The notes below the pieces were generated by a model. The model saw only the letters and a list, made by a program, of their open reading frames with translations, did no database searches and was not told where the DNA came from. Of a DNA stretch of 64,000 nucleotides, positions 32,519 to 43,326 are shown one piece after another. Positions within the stretch are counted from its first letter, which is position 1; the number at the start of each line of letters is the position of its first letter. A program made the position numbers and the translations under genes. The stretch is taken from positions 1 to 64,000 of the forward strand of contig NZ_JXAG01000031.1 in the NCBI RefSeq assembly GCF_000814905.1, in the 5' to 3' direction. The DNA is from Enterobacter sp. Bisph1 (lineage in GTDB: Bacteria; Pseudomonadota; Gammaproteobacteria; Enterobacterales; Enterobacteriaceae).

Positions 32519-33562
32519 CTAGCGCGTCACCCACAGCGTCGGCCAGGCATCGGGACCGTGCCAGTTATCGCAGGTAGGTTCCTGGGCGTAGCGTACCAGA
32601 CGAAAACGTTGACCATCAAAACGCCACCGGCTGGAGACGCCGCAATCCGCCTGGCTGCGCCCTTTGGATAAGGTAGTGAGTTCGCGGGTTTTCTCATCAA
32701 AGGCGCTGTTCATTAGCTCCATGTCATCATCACCGTTCCCCGGCGTGAAAGGCAGCTGCAGGCGCACCAGACGGGCGGAAAAGGGTTTGTCCCGCGAGAC
32801 CAGCCAGGCGCGTTCGACCATGTTATAGGCCCCCGCTTCGCAATCGATCAGCAACAGCGCTTTATCATCGGAGAGCGCGCTAACCCGCACCTGACGGCGC
32901 AACGGATCCAGCGAACACTGGCTGCTGTTCATGCGCAAGGTACCGTAATCCAGCAGATCGTTCAGCTCTTGTTGTGTCAGCGGCGCGGGCAGCGCATGGG
33001 CGCGCGCCACCTTTTTTAACGCTGGTGCGGGAGGAACGCTCAGCGGCGGGCTATCGCCCTTTTTGATCCACGCGGTTTCACTGCCGACCCGTTTTTGCAG
33101 GGCATCAATAAACAGCAGCGCCGCTTTCAGTCCCACCAGCGAAATGGCACTCTGGCTGCCCTGCAATGCTAACGCCTGCCCTTCCTGTACTTTTTGCAAA
33201 AACGCGGTGATGGCTTCGCTGTTATCCGTCATCAAATGCCACGGCGTAATTTGCCAGCGCTCGCTGGCAAACGTTAATGGCTGACCATCAAGGTGTAAGC
33301 GCCCGACGATAGGCGGCTCTTTGGTCACCGGGGCCGCAATACCGCCGTAATCAATGCGTAGCCGCGCATCGGTACGCGCACCGGCGCTGCGCTCCAGGGT
33401 CATGACCAGACCGTGATGGGCACCGGTATTGCGCGCCACGCAGAAGTTTTGGTTGTTGCAGGTAACCTGCCAGTCGGAAAAGGAGCGTTGCGCGGGCGCA
33501 GCGTTGAGCCATGGCGCGGCGAGTAGGCCGAAGAGCAAAGTCAGAACGCTGCGGTAACGCAT
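32519..33562 (-). CDS. ypfG: DUF1176 family exported protein YpfG
   Basis: A 347-residue periplasmic protein matching the DUF1176/YpfG family, function unknown. A signal peptide ends near PWLNA|APAQRS. Conserved segments include SFSDWQVTCNNQNFCVARN and the C-terminal CGVSSRWRFDGQRF. Two paired Cys at the N terminus suggest a disulfide. I chose MRYRSVL because it gives the E. coli length and a standard signal peptide; the frame is open 10 codons further upstream. Confidence 0.85.
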   Translation of the reverse strand: MRYRSVLTLLFGLLAAPWLNAAPAQRSFSDWQVTCNNQNFCVARNTGAHHGLVMTLERSAGARTDARLRIDYGGIAAPVTKEPPIVGRLHLDGQPLTFASERWQITPWHLMTDNSEAITAFLQKVQEGQALALQGSQSAISLVGLKAALLFIDALQKRVGSETAWIKKGDSPPLSVPPAPALKKVARAHALPAPLTQQELNDLLDYGTLRMNSSQCSLDPLRRQVRVSALSDDKALLLIDCEAGAYNMVERAWLVSRDKPFSARLVRLQLPFTPGNGDDDMELMNSAFDEKTRELTTLSKGRSQADCGVSSRWRFDGQRFRLVRYAQEPTCDNWHGPDAWPTLWVTR

Positions 33563-33682
33563 GAAGGCACAACCCCGGGAGAAAAGATGCATAACGGGTG
33601 TATGTTCTATTTCCCGCCAGGGTTACTCAATCAGATTTGTCGCATAGCGTGATGGCAAATTCAGGGATTAACGCTATACATT

Positions 33683-34258
33683 TCAGTCCATTAAGCCAGA
33701 TGTGTGCAAATATTGCAGTAAAATCACCGCTTTGCCATCGCGGATCTCGCCTCTTTTGACCATCTCTAAGGCCTGTTTAAAAGGCAGCTCCAGCACTTCG
33801 ATATCTTCATCTTCCACGCCGCCGCCATTATTCGCGCGCTGCCCGTCGTGATATTCCGCAATAAAGAAGTGGACAATTTCCGTGACCCCGCCCGGCGACA
33901 TATACAGCTCAAAGACCTTACGGACCTCGCCTACTTGATATCCCGTTTCTTCTATCGCTTCCTTGCGGATGCACACTTCCGGCTCGTCGTCATCGAGCAG
34001 CCCGGCGCAGGTTTCAATCAGGCGACCATCTTCGTTACCGTTAACCCAACTGGCGATACGGAACTGGCGAATCAGCACCACGCTCTGTTTTTCACGGTTG
34101 TATAACAGGATAGTCGCGCCGTTGCCACGGTCATACACTTCGCGCTTATGGCGCACCACTTCACCGTTTTGACGGGTCAAATCGTAGGTAATATTGCGCA
34201 GGACAAAGTAATTTTCAGAAAGGATTTTATCTTTGATAACGTTAATTTTTAGCGACAT
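33683..34258 (-). CDS. nudK: GDP-mannose pyrophosphatase NudK
   Basis: A 191-residue Nudix hydrolase cleaving GDP-mannose to GMP and mannose-1-phosphate. The Nudix box is [20 protein letters not shown], with the usual NudK K-for-R change. Length and sequence agree closely with E. coli NudK along its whole length. Between ypfG and aegA on the same strand, the E. coli order. Confidence 0.94.
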   Translation of the reverse strand: MSLKINVIKDKILSENYFVLRNITYDLTRQNGEVVRHKREVYDRGNGATILLYNREKQSVVLIRQFRIASWVNGNEDGRLIETCAGLLDDDEPEVCIRKEAIEETGYQVGEVRKVFELYMSPGGVTEIVHFFIAEYHDGQRANNGGGVEDEDIEVLELPFKQALEMVKRGEIRDGKAVILLQYLHTSGLMD

Positions 34259-34339
34259 ACAGGCTCCAGGGCGCTAACAACATGGCGTAATACTACGCTG
34301 CGAAGCGTCGTGCCGTGAAGCCTGTTTAGCATAAAAGGG

Positions 34340-36319
34340 TTAATGTTGACCCGGCGCGCTTACCCCCAGCCAGTCCATCATACCCTGCGCGGCATGGCGG
34401 CCTTCCGCCATCGCGGTCACCACCAGATCCGCGCCGCGTACCGCATCGCCGCCGGCAAAAATTTTCGGATGGGTGGTTTGGTAGCGATAACGGCTGTCGA
34501 CGCTGGCGGCAATGCGCCCCCAGTCATCGACGCGTACGCCGTGGCGCTCCAGCCAGGGCATAGCGTGTGGATTAAAGCCAAAGGCCATAATCACCGCATC
34601 GGCAGGCATCACAAACTCGCTGCCCTCAATGGGCACCGGCTGACGACGACCTTTAGCGTCCGGTTCACCGAGCCGGGTGCGCAGCAGGCGAATGCCGCAA
34701 ACCTTACCGCTGCTATCCAGCTCCAGTTGCACCGGCTGCACGTTAAATTCAAACGCAGCGCCTTCCTCGCGGGCGTTATTAACCTCTTTTTTCGAGCCGG
34801 GCATATTGGCTTCATCACGGCGGTAAGCACAGGTCACTTTTTGTGCGCCGTGGCGCAGGGCGGTACGCACGCAGTCCATCGCCGTGTCGCCGCCGCCCAG
34901 CACCACAACATTAAGCCCGGCAGTGTTGATAAACGGCTCATCGGCACTTTCCGGCAGCCCCATTAATTGCCGGGTATTGCCAATCAAGAACGGCAATGCG
35001 TCAAAAACGCCCGGCGCGTCTTCGTTCGGCAAACCGGCTTTCATCGAGCGATACGTGCCGACGCCGACGAATACCGCGTCGTAATCCTCAAGCAGCGTAT
35101 CAAGGGCGATATCTTTGCCAATCTCGCAGTTAAGCGCAAAGCGGATGCCCATGGCGCTGAAAATTTCACGCCGGCGCGCCAACAGCGACTTATCGAGTTT
35201 AAACGAGGGAATACCGAAGGTGAGTAAGCCGCCAATTTCCGGGTGACGATCGAATACCGTGGCGCTAACGCCGTGGCGAGCCAATACATCTGCGCAGGCC
35301 AGCCCCGCCGGACCGGCACCGATAATCGCCACACGTTTATCCGTCATAGCCACATGCTGTAGATCCGGTCGCCAGCCCTGCGCCAGAGCCCGATCGGAGA
35401 TATAGCGCTCAATATTACCAATGGTTACCGCGCCATATTCATCGCGCACCGTACAGGCACCTTCGCACAGCCGGTCCTGCGGACAGACGCGGCCGGTGAT
35501 TTCCGGCAAGCAGTTGGTTTGATGGGAAAGCTCGACCGCCGCCGCGATATCGCCCTCTTTCACCCGCGCAATCCACTGCGGGATATGATTATGCAGCGGA
35601 CAGCTCCATTCACAAATTGAGTGGTCGCCGCAGCTCAGGCAGCGCCCGGCCTGCCGATCGGCCTGTTCACTGCGAAAAGGCAGGTAGATTTCATCGAAAC
35701 CGGTTTTGCGTGCCGCCAGCGGCAGTTTGTCCGGCTCACCGCGCGGCGGCGTTTTACGCATTTGCCGCACTTTGCCATCGTTAAACGCGGGCGCGAGGGT
35801 CGCAATACTGTGCCATGGCTGCGCCTGCTGGCTGGCGGTGTGCAGACGACGTGATTTGGTCAGCGCCTCCAGCGCGTCATTGCTCACCAGTTTTAACGCA
35901 TCGGCCGGACAGTTTTGCACGCACGCCGGGCCTTCCGCCCGGCCCTGGCAGAGATCGCATTTGTGGGCGCTGGCTTTCACCTGGCCGTCGCCCGTGGGTG
36001 TCACCAGCACCTGCATGGTGCCGAAGGGGCAGGCCACGACGCAGGATTTACAGCCAATGCATTTCTGCTGGTTAACCTGGATTGCGTTATTTTCACGCGC
36101 AATCGCGCCGTTCGGGCAACTGCGGGCACAGGGCGCGGCTTCACAGTGATGGCAGGTCACCGCGCTGCGATGCTGTTTTTGCTTTATCACGGTGATGCGC
36201 GGATGAAAATGATCGGCGCTCAGCACATGTTGCTCATGATTATGCGCCATCACACATGCCACTTCGCAGGCACGGCACCCAATACATTGCTGGCTATTCG
36301 CCATAATAAAACGATTCAT
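34340..36319 (-). CDS. aegA: Putative oxidoreductase AegA (Fe-S / GltD-like fusion)
   Basis: A 659-residue two-part oxidoreductase. Residues ~1-190 carry four ferredoxin-type 4Fe-4S motifs (CIGCRACEVAC, CHHCEAAPCARSC, CIGCKSCVVAC, CDLCQGRAEGPAC). Residues ~200-659 resemble the glutamate synthase small subunit, with two dinucleotide folds (IIGAGPAGLACA and VVLGGGDTAMDC). In E. coli AegA is linked to anaerobic urate use with formate dehydrogenase and hydrogenases. The start MNRFIMANS is set by AAGAAGG upstream and by family length. narQ, its E. coli neighbour, is missing. Confidence 0.93.
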   Translation of the reverse strand: MNRFIMANSQQCIGCRACEVACVMAHNHEQHVLSADHFHPRITVIKQKQHRSAVTCHHCEAAPCARSCPNGAIARENNAIQVNQQKCIGCKSCVVACPFGTMQVLVTPTGDGQVKASAHKCDLCQGRAEGPACVQNCPADALKLVSNDALEALTKSRRLHTASQQAQPWHSIATLAPAFNDGKVRQMRKTPPRGEPDKLPLAARKTGFDEIYLPFRSEQADRQAGRCLSCGDHSICEWSCPLHNHIPQWIARVKEGDIAAAVELSHQTNCLPEITGRVCPQDRLCEGACTVRDEYGAVTIGNIERYISDRALAQGWRPDLQHVAMTDKRVAIIGAGPAGLACADVLARHGVSATVFDRHPEIGGLLTFGIPSFKLDKSLLARRREIFSAMGIRFALNCEIGKDIALDTLLEDYDAVFVGVGTYRSMKAGLPNEDAPGVFDALPFLIGNTRQLMGLPESADEPFINTAGLNVVVLGGGDTAMDCVRTALRHGAQKVTCAYRRDEANMPGSKKEVNNAREEGAAFEFNVQPVQLELDSSGKVCGIRLLRTRLGEPDAKGRRQPVPIEGSEFVMPADAVIMAFGFNPHAMPWLERHGVRVDDWGRIAASVDSRYRYQTTHPKIFAGGDAVRGADLVVTAMAEGRHAAQGMMDWLGVSAPGQH

Positions 36320-36819
36320 GGCACCCTTCTTTGCTGGACTCATTAACCCTATTTTTTCTTTGACCCTTGTATTTACCGGGGCAGCATCACGCAGGCAATG
36401 TTCAAATGCCCAGGAAGGTTATCTATTTGTCACCAGCTTGTAGCAGATCAATTTATTTCAGGATTTTTGAAAATTTATTTCATTCGACGCCGGTGCCAAT
36501 AGCGTTTTTTGGCAGGCGACATTAAAGTCGGAAAAGAGTAGCGTACTGCTTAGCGCGGTATCGAGCGGTTCGCAGGTGATGTTTCGCGTATGAGATCTGC
36601 CATGGGCTAAAGGTCAGTAAGCGTAAAAAAATTAAAGTAAAAAACGTTCTACGATGTGGAAGTTTGTCTTAATCGGCGAGAGGCATCTTTATGCCTTACT
36701 CAGGCATGATAATTTACATTATCTCCTTTTTTTCTCCACGATTGCTTTGTCTGTTACCGTTACATTGATGCGGGTAATGTAACTATAACGATGCATAGCA
36801 ATATGAGGTTTGATTTCTG
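36320..36819. other. aegA-acrD intergenic region
   Basis: About 500 bases without a recognisable gene. It must hold the divergent aegA and acrD promoters. I see no remnant of narQ, which occupies this place in E. coli. A BaeR-box-like site lies near acrD. Confidence 0.5.
36729..36746 (+). promoter_or_regulatory. BaeR-box-like site upstream of acrD
   Basis: TTTTTCTCCACGATTGCT closely matches the BaeR box TTTTTCTCCATDATTGGC, ~74 bases before the acrD start. E. coli and Salmonella acrD are BaeSR-activated. Confidence 0.7.
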
Positions 36820-39800
36820 ATGGCGAATTTTTTTATCGATCGCCCCATTTTTGCATGGGTTTTGGCGATTCTGATCTGTCTTACGGGGACACTTGCCATT
36901 ATCTCTTTACCCGTCGAGCAATATCCCAATTTAGCGCCACCAAACGTGCGTATTAGTGCGAATTACCCCGGCGCATCGGCACAAACACTGGAAAATACCG
37001 TCACGCAAATTATCGAGCAGAATATGACCGGGCTCGATAATTTGATGTATATGTCCTCGCAAAGCAGCGCCACCGGGCAGGCCAGCGTCTCCCTTAACTT
37101 TAAAGCCGGGACCGATCCTGATGAAGCCGTACAGCAGGTACAAAACCAGCTGCAATCGGCGATGCGTAAGCTGCCGCAGGCCGTGCAGACGCAAGGTGTA
37201 ACGGTGCGCAAAACCGGTGACACCAATATTTTGACCCTCGCCTTTGTCTCCACCGACGGTTCGATGGATAAGCAGGATATCGCCGACTATGTGGCGAGTA
37301 ATATTCAGGATCCCATAAGTCGGGTAAACGGCGTCGGCGATGTTGATGCTTACGGCTCGCAATATTCGATGCGTATCTGGCTCGACCCGGCAAAGCTTAA
37401 TAGCTATCAGCTCACCACATCGGATGTCACCCGCGCTATTTCGGCACAAAATGCGCAAATCGCCGTCGGGCAGCTTGGCGGCACCCCTTCTGTCGATCGC
37501 CAGGCGCTGAACGCTACCATTAATGCGCAATCGTTATTGCAAACCCCGGAGCAGTTTCGCGCTATCACGCTGCGGGTTAACCAGGATGGCTCAGAAGTGC
37601 GGCTGGGCGATGTGGCGACCATCGAACTGGGCGCTGAGAAATATGACTATTTAAGCCGCTTCAACGGTAAACCCGCCTCGGGGCTGGGGGTAAAACTGGC
37701 TTCCGGCGCCAATGAGATGGCAACGTCGGAGCTGGTCATTAATCGCTTAAACGAACTATCGCACTATTTTCCCCACGGGCTGGAATATAAAGTCGCCTAC
37801 GAAACCACCTCGTTTGTAAAAGCGTCAATTATCGATGTGGTGAAAACCCTGCTTGAGGCCATCGCGCTGGTGTTTTTGGTGATGTATCTGTTCTTGCAAA
37901 ACTTCCGCGCCACGCTTATCCCGACCATTGCCGTCCCCGTGGTACTGCTCGGCACCTTTGCCGTGCTATACGCCTTTGGCTACAGCATAAATACCCTGAC
38001 GATGTTCGCGATGGTGCTGGCGATCGGTTTGCTGGTGGATGATGCGATTGTGGTGGTGGAAAACGTTGAACGTATTATGACCACCGAAGGGCTGTCGCCG
38101 CGGGAAGCGACACGCAAATCGATGGGGCAGATTCAGGGCGCGCTGGTGGGCATTGCGATGGTGCTGTCGGCGGTGTTTGTCCCGATGGCCTTCTTTGGCG
38201 GGACCACCGGTGCGATTTATCGCCAGTTCTCGATTACCATTGTGTCAGCGATGGTGCTGTCGGTGCTGGTGGCGATGATCCTCACGCCGGCCTTGTGCGC
38301 CACGCTACTCAAGCCGCTGCATAAAGGCGAGCTGCACGGGCAGAAAGGCTTTTTTGGCGCGTTCAATCGCATTTTCGACCGTAATGCCGAACGCTATAAA
38401 ACCGCCGTCGGCAAGCTTTTAAACCGCAGCCTGCGCTGGATTGTGCTGTATGTCCTGCTGCTTGGCGGCATGGTTATCCTGTTTATGCAGCTGCCCACTT
38501 CGTTTCTGCCCCTTGAAGATCGCGGCATGTTCGCCACCTCCGTTCAGCTGCCGAGCGGCGCTACGCAGCAGCAGACGCTGAAAGTGGTGCAAAAAGTGGA
38601 AGACTATTTCTTTACCCATGAAAAAGCCAATGTCGAATCGGTCTTCGCCACCGTCGGCTCCGGCCCTGGCGGCAATGGGCAGAACGTGGCGCGTCTGTTT
38701 GTGCGCCTCAAAGACTGGAAAGACCGCGACACGGAGAGCGGCAGCGCGTTTGCTATTATCGAGCGTGCGACGAAAGCGTTTCGCCATATTAATGAAGCCC
38801 GCGTGTTCGCCAGTAGCCCGCCCGCCATTAGCGGCCTGGGCAGCTCGGCCGGTTTCGATATGGAACTGCAGGATCATGGCGGCGCAGGCCATGACGCGCT
38901 GATGGCCGCGCGCGATCGTCTGCTTGAACTGGCAGCGAAAGATCCCGCCATGACCCGCGTTCGCCACAATGGCCTTGATGACAGCGCGCAGCTGCAAATC
39001 GATATTGATCAGCGCAAAGCACAAGCATTAGGTGTGTCGATCGATGATATTAACGACACGCTGAAAACCGCCTGGGGCTCCAGCTACGTCAATGACTTTA
39101 TGGATCGCGGGCGCGTCAAAAAGGTGTATGTGCAGGCGGCGGCGAAATACCGCATGCTGCCGGACGATATCAACCTCTGGTACGTGCGCAACAGCAGAGG
39201 CAGAATGGTGCCCTTCTCGGCTTTTGCCACCTCGCGCTGGGAAACCGGCTCGCCGCGCCTCGAACGCTACAACGGTTATGCGGCGTTAGAGATTGTCGGA
39301 GAATCTGCTCCCGGCGTCAGCACCGGTACCGCGATGGATGCGATGGAGAAACTGGTGAGGCAGTTGCCCGGCGGCTTCGGCCTGGAGTGGACGGCGATGT
39401 CTTACCAGGAACGCCTCTCCGGCGCGCAGGCTCCGGCCCTGTACGCGGTTTCTCTGCTGGTGGTGTTCTTATGCCTGGCGGCGCTGTATGAAAGCTGGTC
39501 GGTGCCGTTCTCGGTGATGCTGGTGGTGCCTCTTGGGGTGATTGGCGCACTGCTGGCAACGTGGATGCGCGGGCTGGAAAACGACGTCTATTTCCAGGTC
39601 GGGCTGCTGACGGTAATCGGCCTGTCGGCGAAGAACGCCATTCTTATCGTTGAGTTTGCTAATGATATGAATGCGAAAGGCGAAGATCTGCTGGCTTCCA
39701 CCCTGCATGCCTGTCGCCAGCGGTTACGGCCAATCCTGATGACCTCGCTGGCGTTTGTATTTGGCGTGCTGCCGATGGCCACCAGCACCGGCGCAGGCTC

Positions 39801-39933
39801 CGGCAGCCAGCATGCGGTGGGCACCGGGGTTATCGGCGGCATGATTGCCGCTACCGTGCTGGCCATTTTCTTTGTGCCGCTGTTCTTTGTGCTGGTGCGT
39901 CGCCGCTTCCCGTTAAAGGAGCGAGGGCAATAA
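36820..39933 (+). CDS. acrD: RND multidrug efflux pump AcrD
   Basis: A 1037-residue inner-membrane RND proton antiporter that works with AcrA and TolC to export aminoglycosides and other hydrophilic compounds. It has the N-terminal [17 protein letters not shown] signature, 12 membrane helices in two halves, the TM4 proton-relay DD in [18 protein letters not shown], and two large periplasmic loops. Position between aegA and ypfM/yffB identifies acrD rather than acrB. A BaeR-like site lies upstream. Confidence 0.95.
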   Translation: MANFFIDRPIFAWVLAILICLTGTLAIISLPVEQYPNLAPPNVRISANYPGASAQTLENTVTQIIEQNMTGLDNLMYMSSQSSATGQASVSLNFKAGTDPDEAVQQVQNQLQSAMRKLPQAVQTQGVTVRKTGDTNILTLAFVSTDGSMDKQDIADYVASNIQDPISRVNGVGDVDAYGSQYSMRIWLDPAKLNSYQLTTSDVTRAISAQNAQIAVGQLGGTPSVDRQALNATINAQSLLQTPEQFRAITLRVNQDGSEVRLGDVATIELGAEKYDYLSRFNGKPASGLGVKLASGANEMATSELVINRLNELSHYFPHGLEYKVAYETTSFVKASIIDVVKTLLEAIALVFLVMYLFLQNFRATLIPTIAVPVVLLGTFAVLYAFGYSINTLTMFAMVLAIGLLVDDAIVVVENVERIMTTEGLSPREATRKSMGQIQGALVGIAMVLSAVFVPMAFFGGTTGAIYRQFSITIVSAMVLSVLVAMILTPALCATLLKPLHKGELHGQKGFFGAFNRIFDRNAERYKTAVGKLLNRSLRWIVLYVLLLGGMVILFMQLPTSFLPLEDRGMFATSVQLPSGATQQQTLKVVQKVEDYFFTHEKANVESVFATVGSGPGGNGQNVARLFVRLKDWKDRDTESGSAFAIIERATKAFRHINEARVFASSPPAISGLGSSAGFDMELQDHGGAGHDALMAARDRLLELAAKDPAMTRVRHNGLDDSAQLQIDIDQRKAQALGVSIDDINDTLKTAWGSSYVNDFMDRGRVKKVYVQAAAKYRMLPDDINLWYVRNSRGRMVPFSAFATSRWETGSPRLERYNGYAALEIVGESAPGVSTGTAMDAMEKLVRQLPGGFGLEWTAMSYQERLSGAQAPALYAVSLLVVFLCLAALYESWSVPFSVMLVVPLGVIGALLATWMRGLENDVYFQVGLLTVIGLSAKNAILIVEFANDMNAKGEDLLASTLHACRQRLRPILMTSLAFVFGVLPMATSTGAGSGSQHAVGTGVIGGMIAATVLAIFFVPLFFVLVRRRFPLKERGQ

Positions 39934-39945
39934 TGCGGGCGTAAC

Positions 39946-39973
39946 AAAAAGGCGACCGTCAAGTCGCCTTTTT
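39946..39973. terminator. acrD terminator
   Basis: Hairpin AAAAAGGCGAC-CGTCAA-GTCGCCTTTTT, 13 bases after the acrD stop. It may also serve ypfM from the other strand. Confidence 0.88.
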
Positions 39974-40032
39974 CATGTGTAGATTAAAAATACAATTTAT
40001 AAGCCATCACTGCTTAATCATTCGTCAGGAAA

Positions 40033-40092
40033 TTATTTACGAAGCATGCCTTCGATAAAGTCTTTCCAGTTCCCCACTTCGTGTTCAATCAT
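40033..40092 (-). CDS. ypfM: Small protein YpfM
   Basis: A 19-codon open frame reading MIEHEVGNWKDFIEGMLRK, two or three changes from E. coli YpfM and in the same place between acrD and yffB. GAGAGG lies 5 bases before ATG. Short amphipathic sequence, no function known. Too small for usual gene finders. Confidence 0.85.
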   Translation of the reverse strand: MIEHEVGNWKDFIEGMLRK

Positions 40093-40276
40093 AACAACCT
40101 CTCTTATTATTCTCGCAATTCTACTCAACGTTTAGACGACTTTAAAGAAATTTTAATCAATTGCTCTCATCGTTGTTAACGGGGTATTTTTAATTCTTGC
40201 GATAACTATGAACCGATGCTGCGCCATTAACTGTGAATAACGGCAATATTCCATTAAAACTTTAGGGCTAAATGAA

Positions 40277-40714
40277 ATGACGATCACATTGTTTGATAAA
40301 TCTGCCATTGAAGCGGTGAACTGGCAGGCGTTAACGGCGCTACTTGCCGCAGGCGGGCTTAACCAGCGCGAGCCGCAGCAGGTCGAGCAGGCGTGGCGCA
40401 ACAGTACCTTTTGCTGGTTTGGTTATCACGATGGTGAACTGGTCGCTACCGCGCGCGCTATCAGCGATCTGACCTGGGCAAGCTACGTCGCCGATATTGT
40501 TATCGCGCCCGCGATGCAGGGACGCAGTTATGGAAAACAGCTGATGTCTGACATTGTCAAAACATTATTACCGTGCGGTAAAATATTTATTTATTCGGTG
40601 CCGGAAAAGACAGGTTTTTATCAACAATGTGGTTTCCGTTTTTTAACCACCGGAATGGTATGCGCAACATCTGAGAGTTTATTCAAACTTGAACAACAGG
40701 GTTATATCCGTTAA
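40277..40714 (+). CDS. GNAT family N-acetyltransferase
   Basis: A 145-residue putative acetyltransferase not found here in E. coli. Features: ISDLTWASYVADIVIAPAMQGRSYGKQLM, the acetyl-CoA loop with Q-G-R-S-Y-G; and PEKTGFYQQCGFRF, the usual C-terminal Tyr helix. Closest in layout to GNAT proteins of the PhnO/YhhY-like small-molecule type; the substrate is unknown. Weak ribosome binding site (GGGCTAA). It stands alone with no antitoxin-like partner beside it. Confidence 0.8.
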   Translation: MTITLFDKSAIEAVNWQALTALLAAGGLNQREPQQVEQAWRNSTFCWFGYHDGELVATARAISDLTWASYVADIVIAPAMQGRSYGKQLMSDIVKTLLPCGKIFIYSVPEKTGFYQQCGFRFLTTGMVCATSESLFKLEQQGYIR

Positions 40715-40805
40715 AAATTAGTTAACAGGCAAACGAATGACTTATTAAAATCCGTTATTCTAATTTCTTGTACAAATAATCTAAAATGAGACAAAAGGAT
40801 TCACC

Positions 40806-41162
40806 ATGATCGTCATGTACGGTATCAAAAACTGCGACACTATCAAAAAAGCGCGCCGCTGGCTGGAGGCGCAGCAGGTGGAGTACCGCTTCCATGATTA
40901 CCGCGTCGACGGTATTCATGCAGATTTACTGCGTACATTTGTTAATGCGCTTGGGCGCGAAGCGCTGTTAAACACCCGGGGAACGACCTGGCGCAAACTG
41001 GATGAAGCCCGTCGCGCCAGCATTACTAACGATGACGCCGCCGTCGCGCTGATGGTTGAAATGCCAGCAATCATCAAACGCCCATTGCTCTGCGCGCCGG
41101 GTAAGCCTATGCTGCTGGGTTTCGATGAATCCAGTTATGAGAAGTTTATCAACGAGGTGTAG
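40806..41162 (+). CDS. yffB: ArsC/Spx-family protein YffB
   Basis: A 118-residue thioredoxin-fold protein of the ArsC/Spx/YffB group. The single Cys motif [14 protein letters not shown] lies at the N terminus; E. coli YffB is proposed to act as a glutathione-dependent thiol reductase. Three bases separate it from dapE, so the two are co-translated. AAAAGGA precedes ATG. Confidence 0.93.
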   Translation: MIVMYGIKNCDTIKKARRWLEAQQVEYRFHDYRVDGIHADLLRTFVNALGREALLNTRGTTWRKLDEARRASITNDDAAVALMVEMPAIIKRPLLCAPGKPMLLGFDESSYEKFINEV

Positions 41163-41165
41163 TTT

Positions 41166-42293
41166 ATGTCGTGCCCGGTTATTGAGCTGACACAGCAGCT
41201 TATTCGTCGTCCTTCTCAGAGCCCCAATGATGCAGGTTGTCAGGCGCTGTTGATTGAGCGTCTGCGCGCTATCGGCTTTACCGTTGAACCGATGGATTTT
41301 GGTGACACGCAAAACTTCTGGGCATGGCGCGGTGAGGGCGAAACCCTGGCCTTTGCCGGCCATACGGATGTGGTGCCAGCGGGGGATGCAGATCGCTGGA
41401 TCAATCCGCCTTTTGAACCGACCATTCGCGACGGCATGCTGTTTGGCCGCGGCGCGGCGGATATGAAAGGGTCGCTGGCGGCAATGGTGGTCGCCGCCGA
41501 GCGCTTTGTCGCCCAGCATCCGCAGCATAAAGGTCGTCTGGCGTTTTTGATTACCTCTGATGAGGAAGCCAGCGCCACCAACGGCACCGTCAAAGTCGTT
41601 GAAGCCCTGATGGCCCGTCACGAACGCCTGGATTACTGTCTGGTCGGTGAACCGTCGAGTACCGCAGTGGTTGGTGACGTCGTAAAAAACGGCCGTCGCG
41701 GTTCGATGACCTGCAACCTGACCATTCATGGCGTTCAGGGCCACGTCGCTTATCCACATCTGGCGGATAACCCGGTGCACCGTGCCGCCCCTATGCTTAA
41801 TGAACTGGTGGCGATTCAGTGGGATCATGGCAATGACTATTTCCCGCCGACCAGCATGCAGATTGCCAATATCAAAGCCGGTACCGGCAGCAACAACGTC
41901 ATCCCCGGCGATCTGTTTGTACAGTTTAACTTTCGCTTTAGCACCGAACTGACGGACGAGATGATCAAAGCGCAGGTGGAGACGCTGCTGGAGAAGCATC
42001 AGCTGCGCTACAGCGTGGAGTGGTGGGTTTCCGGCCAGCCGTTCCTCACCGGGCGCGGCAAGCTGGTGGATGCGGTGGTCAATGCGATTGAGCACTATAA
42101 TGAGATCAAACCGCAGTTGTTAACGACGGGCGGTACTTCTGATGGCCGTTTTATCGCGCGTATGGGCGCACAAGTGGTTGAACTCGGGCCGGTGAACGCT
42201 ACCATTCATAAAATTAATGAATGTGTAAACGCAGCAGACTTACAGCTGCTGGCCCGGATGTATCAACGCATTATGGAACAACTCATCGCCTGA
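41166..42293 (+). CDS. dapE: Succinyl-diaminopimelate desuccinylase DapE
   Basis: A 375-residue M20 zinc hydrolase in lysine/diaminopimelate synthesis, needed for peptidoglycan. Metal-binding motifs [22 protein letters not shown] and [11 protein letters not shown], and a C-terminal [11 protein letters not shown] motif, are intact. It sits between yffB and ypfN as in E. coli. Confidence 0.97.
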   Translation: MSCPVIELTQQLIRRPSQSPNDAGCQALLIERLRAIGFTVEPMDFGDTQNFWAWRGEGETLAFAGHTDVVPAGDADRWINPPFEPTIRDGMLFGRGAADMKGSLAAMVVAAERFVAQHPQHKGRLAFLITSDEEASATNGTVKVVEALMARHERLDYCLVGEPSSTAVVGDVVKNGRRGSMTCNLTIHGVQGHVAYPHLADNPVHRAAPMLNELVAIQWDHGNDYFPPTSMQIANIKAGTGSNNVIPGDLFVQFNFRFSTELTDEMIKAQVETLLEKHQLRYSVEWWVSGQPFLTGRGKLVDAVVNAIEHYNEIKPQLLTTGGTSDGRFIARMGAQVVELGPVNATIHKINECVNAADLQLLARMYQRIMEQLIA

Positions 42294-42309
42294 TGGCCTG
42301 GAGGATGAC

Positions 42310-42510
42310 ATGGATTGGCTGGCAAAATATTGGTGGATTCTGGTACTGGTGTTTTTAGTGGGTGTACTGATTAATGTGATCAAAGATCTGAGCCGGGTCG
42401 ATCATAAAAAGTTCCTCGCCAACAAACCCGATCTGCCGCCGCATCGTGATTTCAACGATAAGTGGGATGACGATGACAATTGGCCAAAGCAGGATGGGCC
42501 GAAAAAGTAA
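42310..42510 (+). CDS. ypfN: Small membrane protein YpfN (UPF0370)
   Basis: A 66-residue protein with one N-terminal membrane helix ([17 protein letters not shown]) and a charged, Asp/Lys-rich tail, matching YpfN. Function unknown. It follows dapE by 16 bases in the same operon and is followed by a terminator. Confidence 0.9.
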   Translation: MDWLAKYWWILVLVFLVGVLINVIKDLSRVDHKKFLANKPDLPPHRDFNDKWDDDDNWPKQDGPKK

Positions 42511-42521
42511 GCTTCACGATC

Positions 42522-42548
42522 CACCCCCTTGCGGGGGTGAATTTTTTC
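42522..42548. terminator. Terminator between ypfN and ypfH
   Basis: CACCCCC-TTGC-GGGGGTG hairpin followed by AATTTTTT, between the convergent ypfN and ypfH genes. Confidence 0.85.
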
Positions 42549-42550
42549 AT

Positions 42551-43249
42551 TTAAAGAAACTCAACAATATCATCATCATTGGGCTTCCCGCCGCTTAACG
42601 CTTCGTCAAAATAGTGCTTCGGTACGGTATAGCGCAGATGATTGAGCGCAAGGCTCATGCTCCGGTCATCAATGGCATGCCCCAAATCATCGACAATATC
42701 CAGCGTAATATCGCCGCCCAGCAGCTGTATCGCTTCCTGCGCCTGCACCGCCCAGGCCAGATCGATAACCGGGTCGTCGCCGCCATGAATCAGGTGAATG
42801 GTCTGCCCGCTTGAAACCGACAGCGGCAGCGTGGCGTAACGGCCGTTGAAGGCAATCACCCGCGAGGCCAGATCCGGCTGCGCTTTTAACCCTTCCAGCG
42901 CCATAATAGCGCCCTGCGAGAAACCAATCAGCGCCGTCGCCAGCCCGTTGACGCCGCTTTGCTGCTGCCAGTAACGCACAATATCGACAAACTGCGGCAT
43001 CACCGCATCAATGCGCTGCTGGCGATTCTCTTCCGTCACACCGGCCACGGAAAACCACTGACGGCCCTGTGCGGCTGAACTGGCTTCTATTCCTCCGACG
43101 CTGACAATCAGCGCATCAGGAAACTGCGGTGCAAACCAGCGGCCAATCTGGCCCATATTTACCGCGTTATCGCCAACGCCATGAAACAACAGCAGCAGTT
43201 GTTTGGCCGGCATTTGCGGGCTTTGCACAACAAAATGGTCATGTTTCAT
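42551..43249 (-). CDS. ypfH: Alpha/beta-hydrolase esterase YpfH
   Basis: A 232-residue esterase/phospholipase-like alpha/beta hydrolase. The oxyanion segment is LLLLFHGVGDN, nucleophile Ser in GFSQGA, Asp in HGGDDPVID and His in DLGHAID. The start MKHDHFVVQ is chosen because AAGGAG sits 6 bases before and the length then equals the E. coli protein; 20 upstream codons are open. Confidence 0.93.
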   Translation of the reverse strand: MKHDHFVVQSPQMPAKQLLLLFHGVGDNAVNMGQIGRWFAPQFPDALIVSVGGIEASSAAQGRQWFSVAGVTEENRQQRIDAVMPQFVDIVRYWQQQSGVNGLATALIGFSQGAIMALEGLKAQPDLASRVIAFNGRYATLPLSVSSGQTIHLIHGGDDPVIDLAWAVQAQEAIQLLGGDITLDIVDDLGHAIDDRSMSLALNHLRYTVPKHYFDEALSGGKPNDDDIVEFL

Positions 43250-43326
43250 GGTTGTCTCCTTCATTTGATGAGTGCAGTTTACGCCGGGGAGCAATAATGA
43301 CCATGCCATTTAACTGAATGAGATAG

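Noticed and set aside
40968-42095. 375-codon minus-strand open frame opposite dapE
   Set aside because: Antisense to an intact dapE with all metal motifs; no homology.
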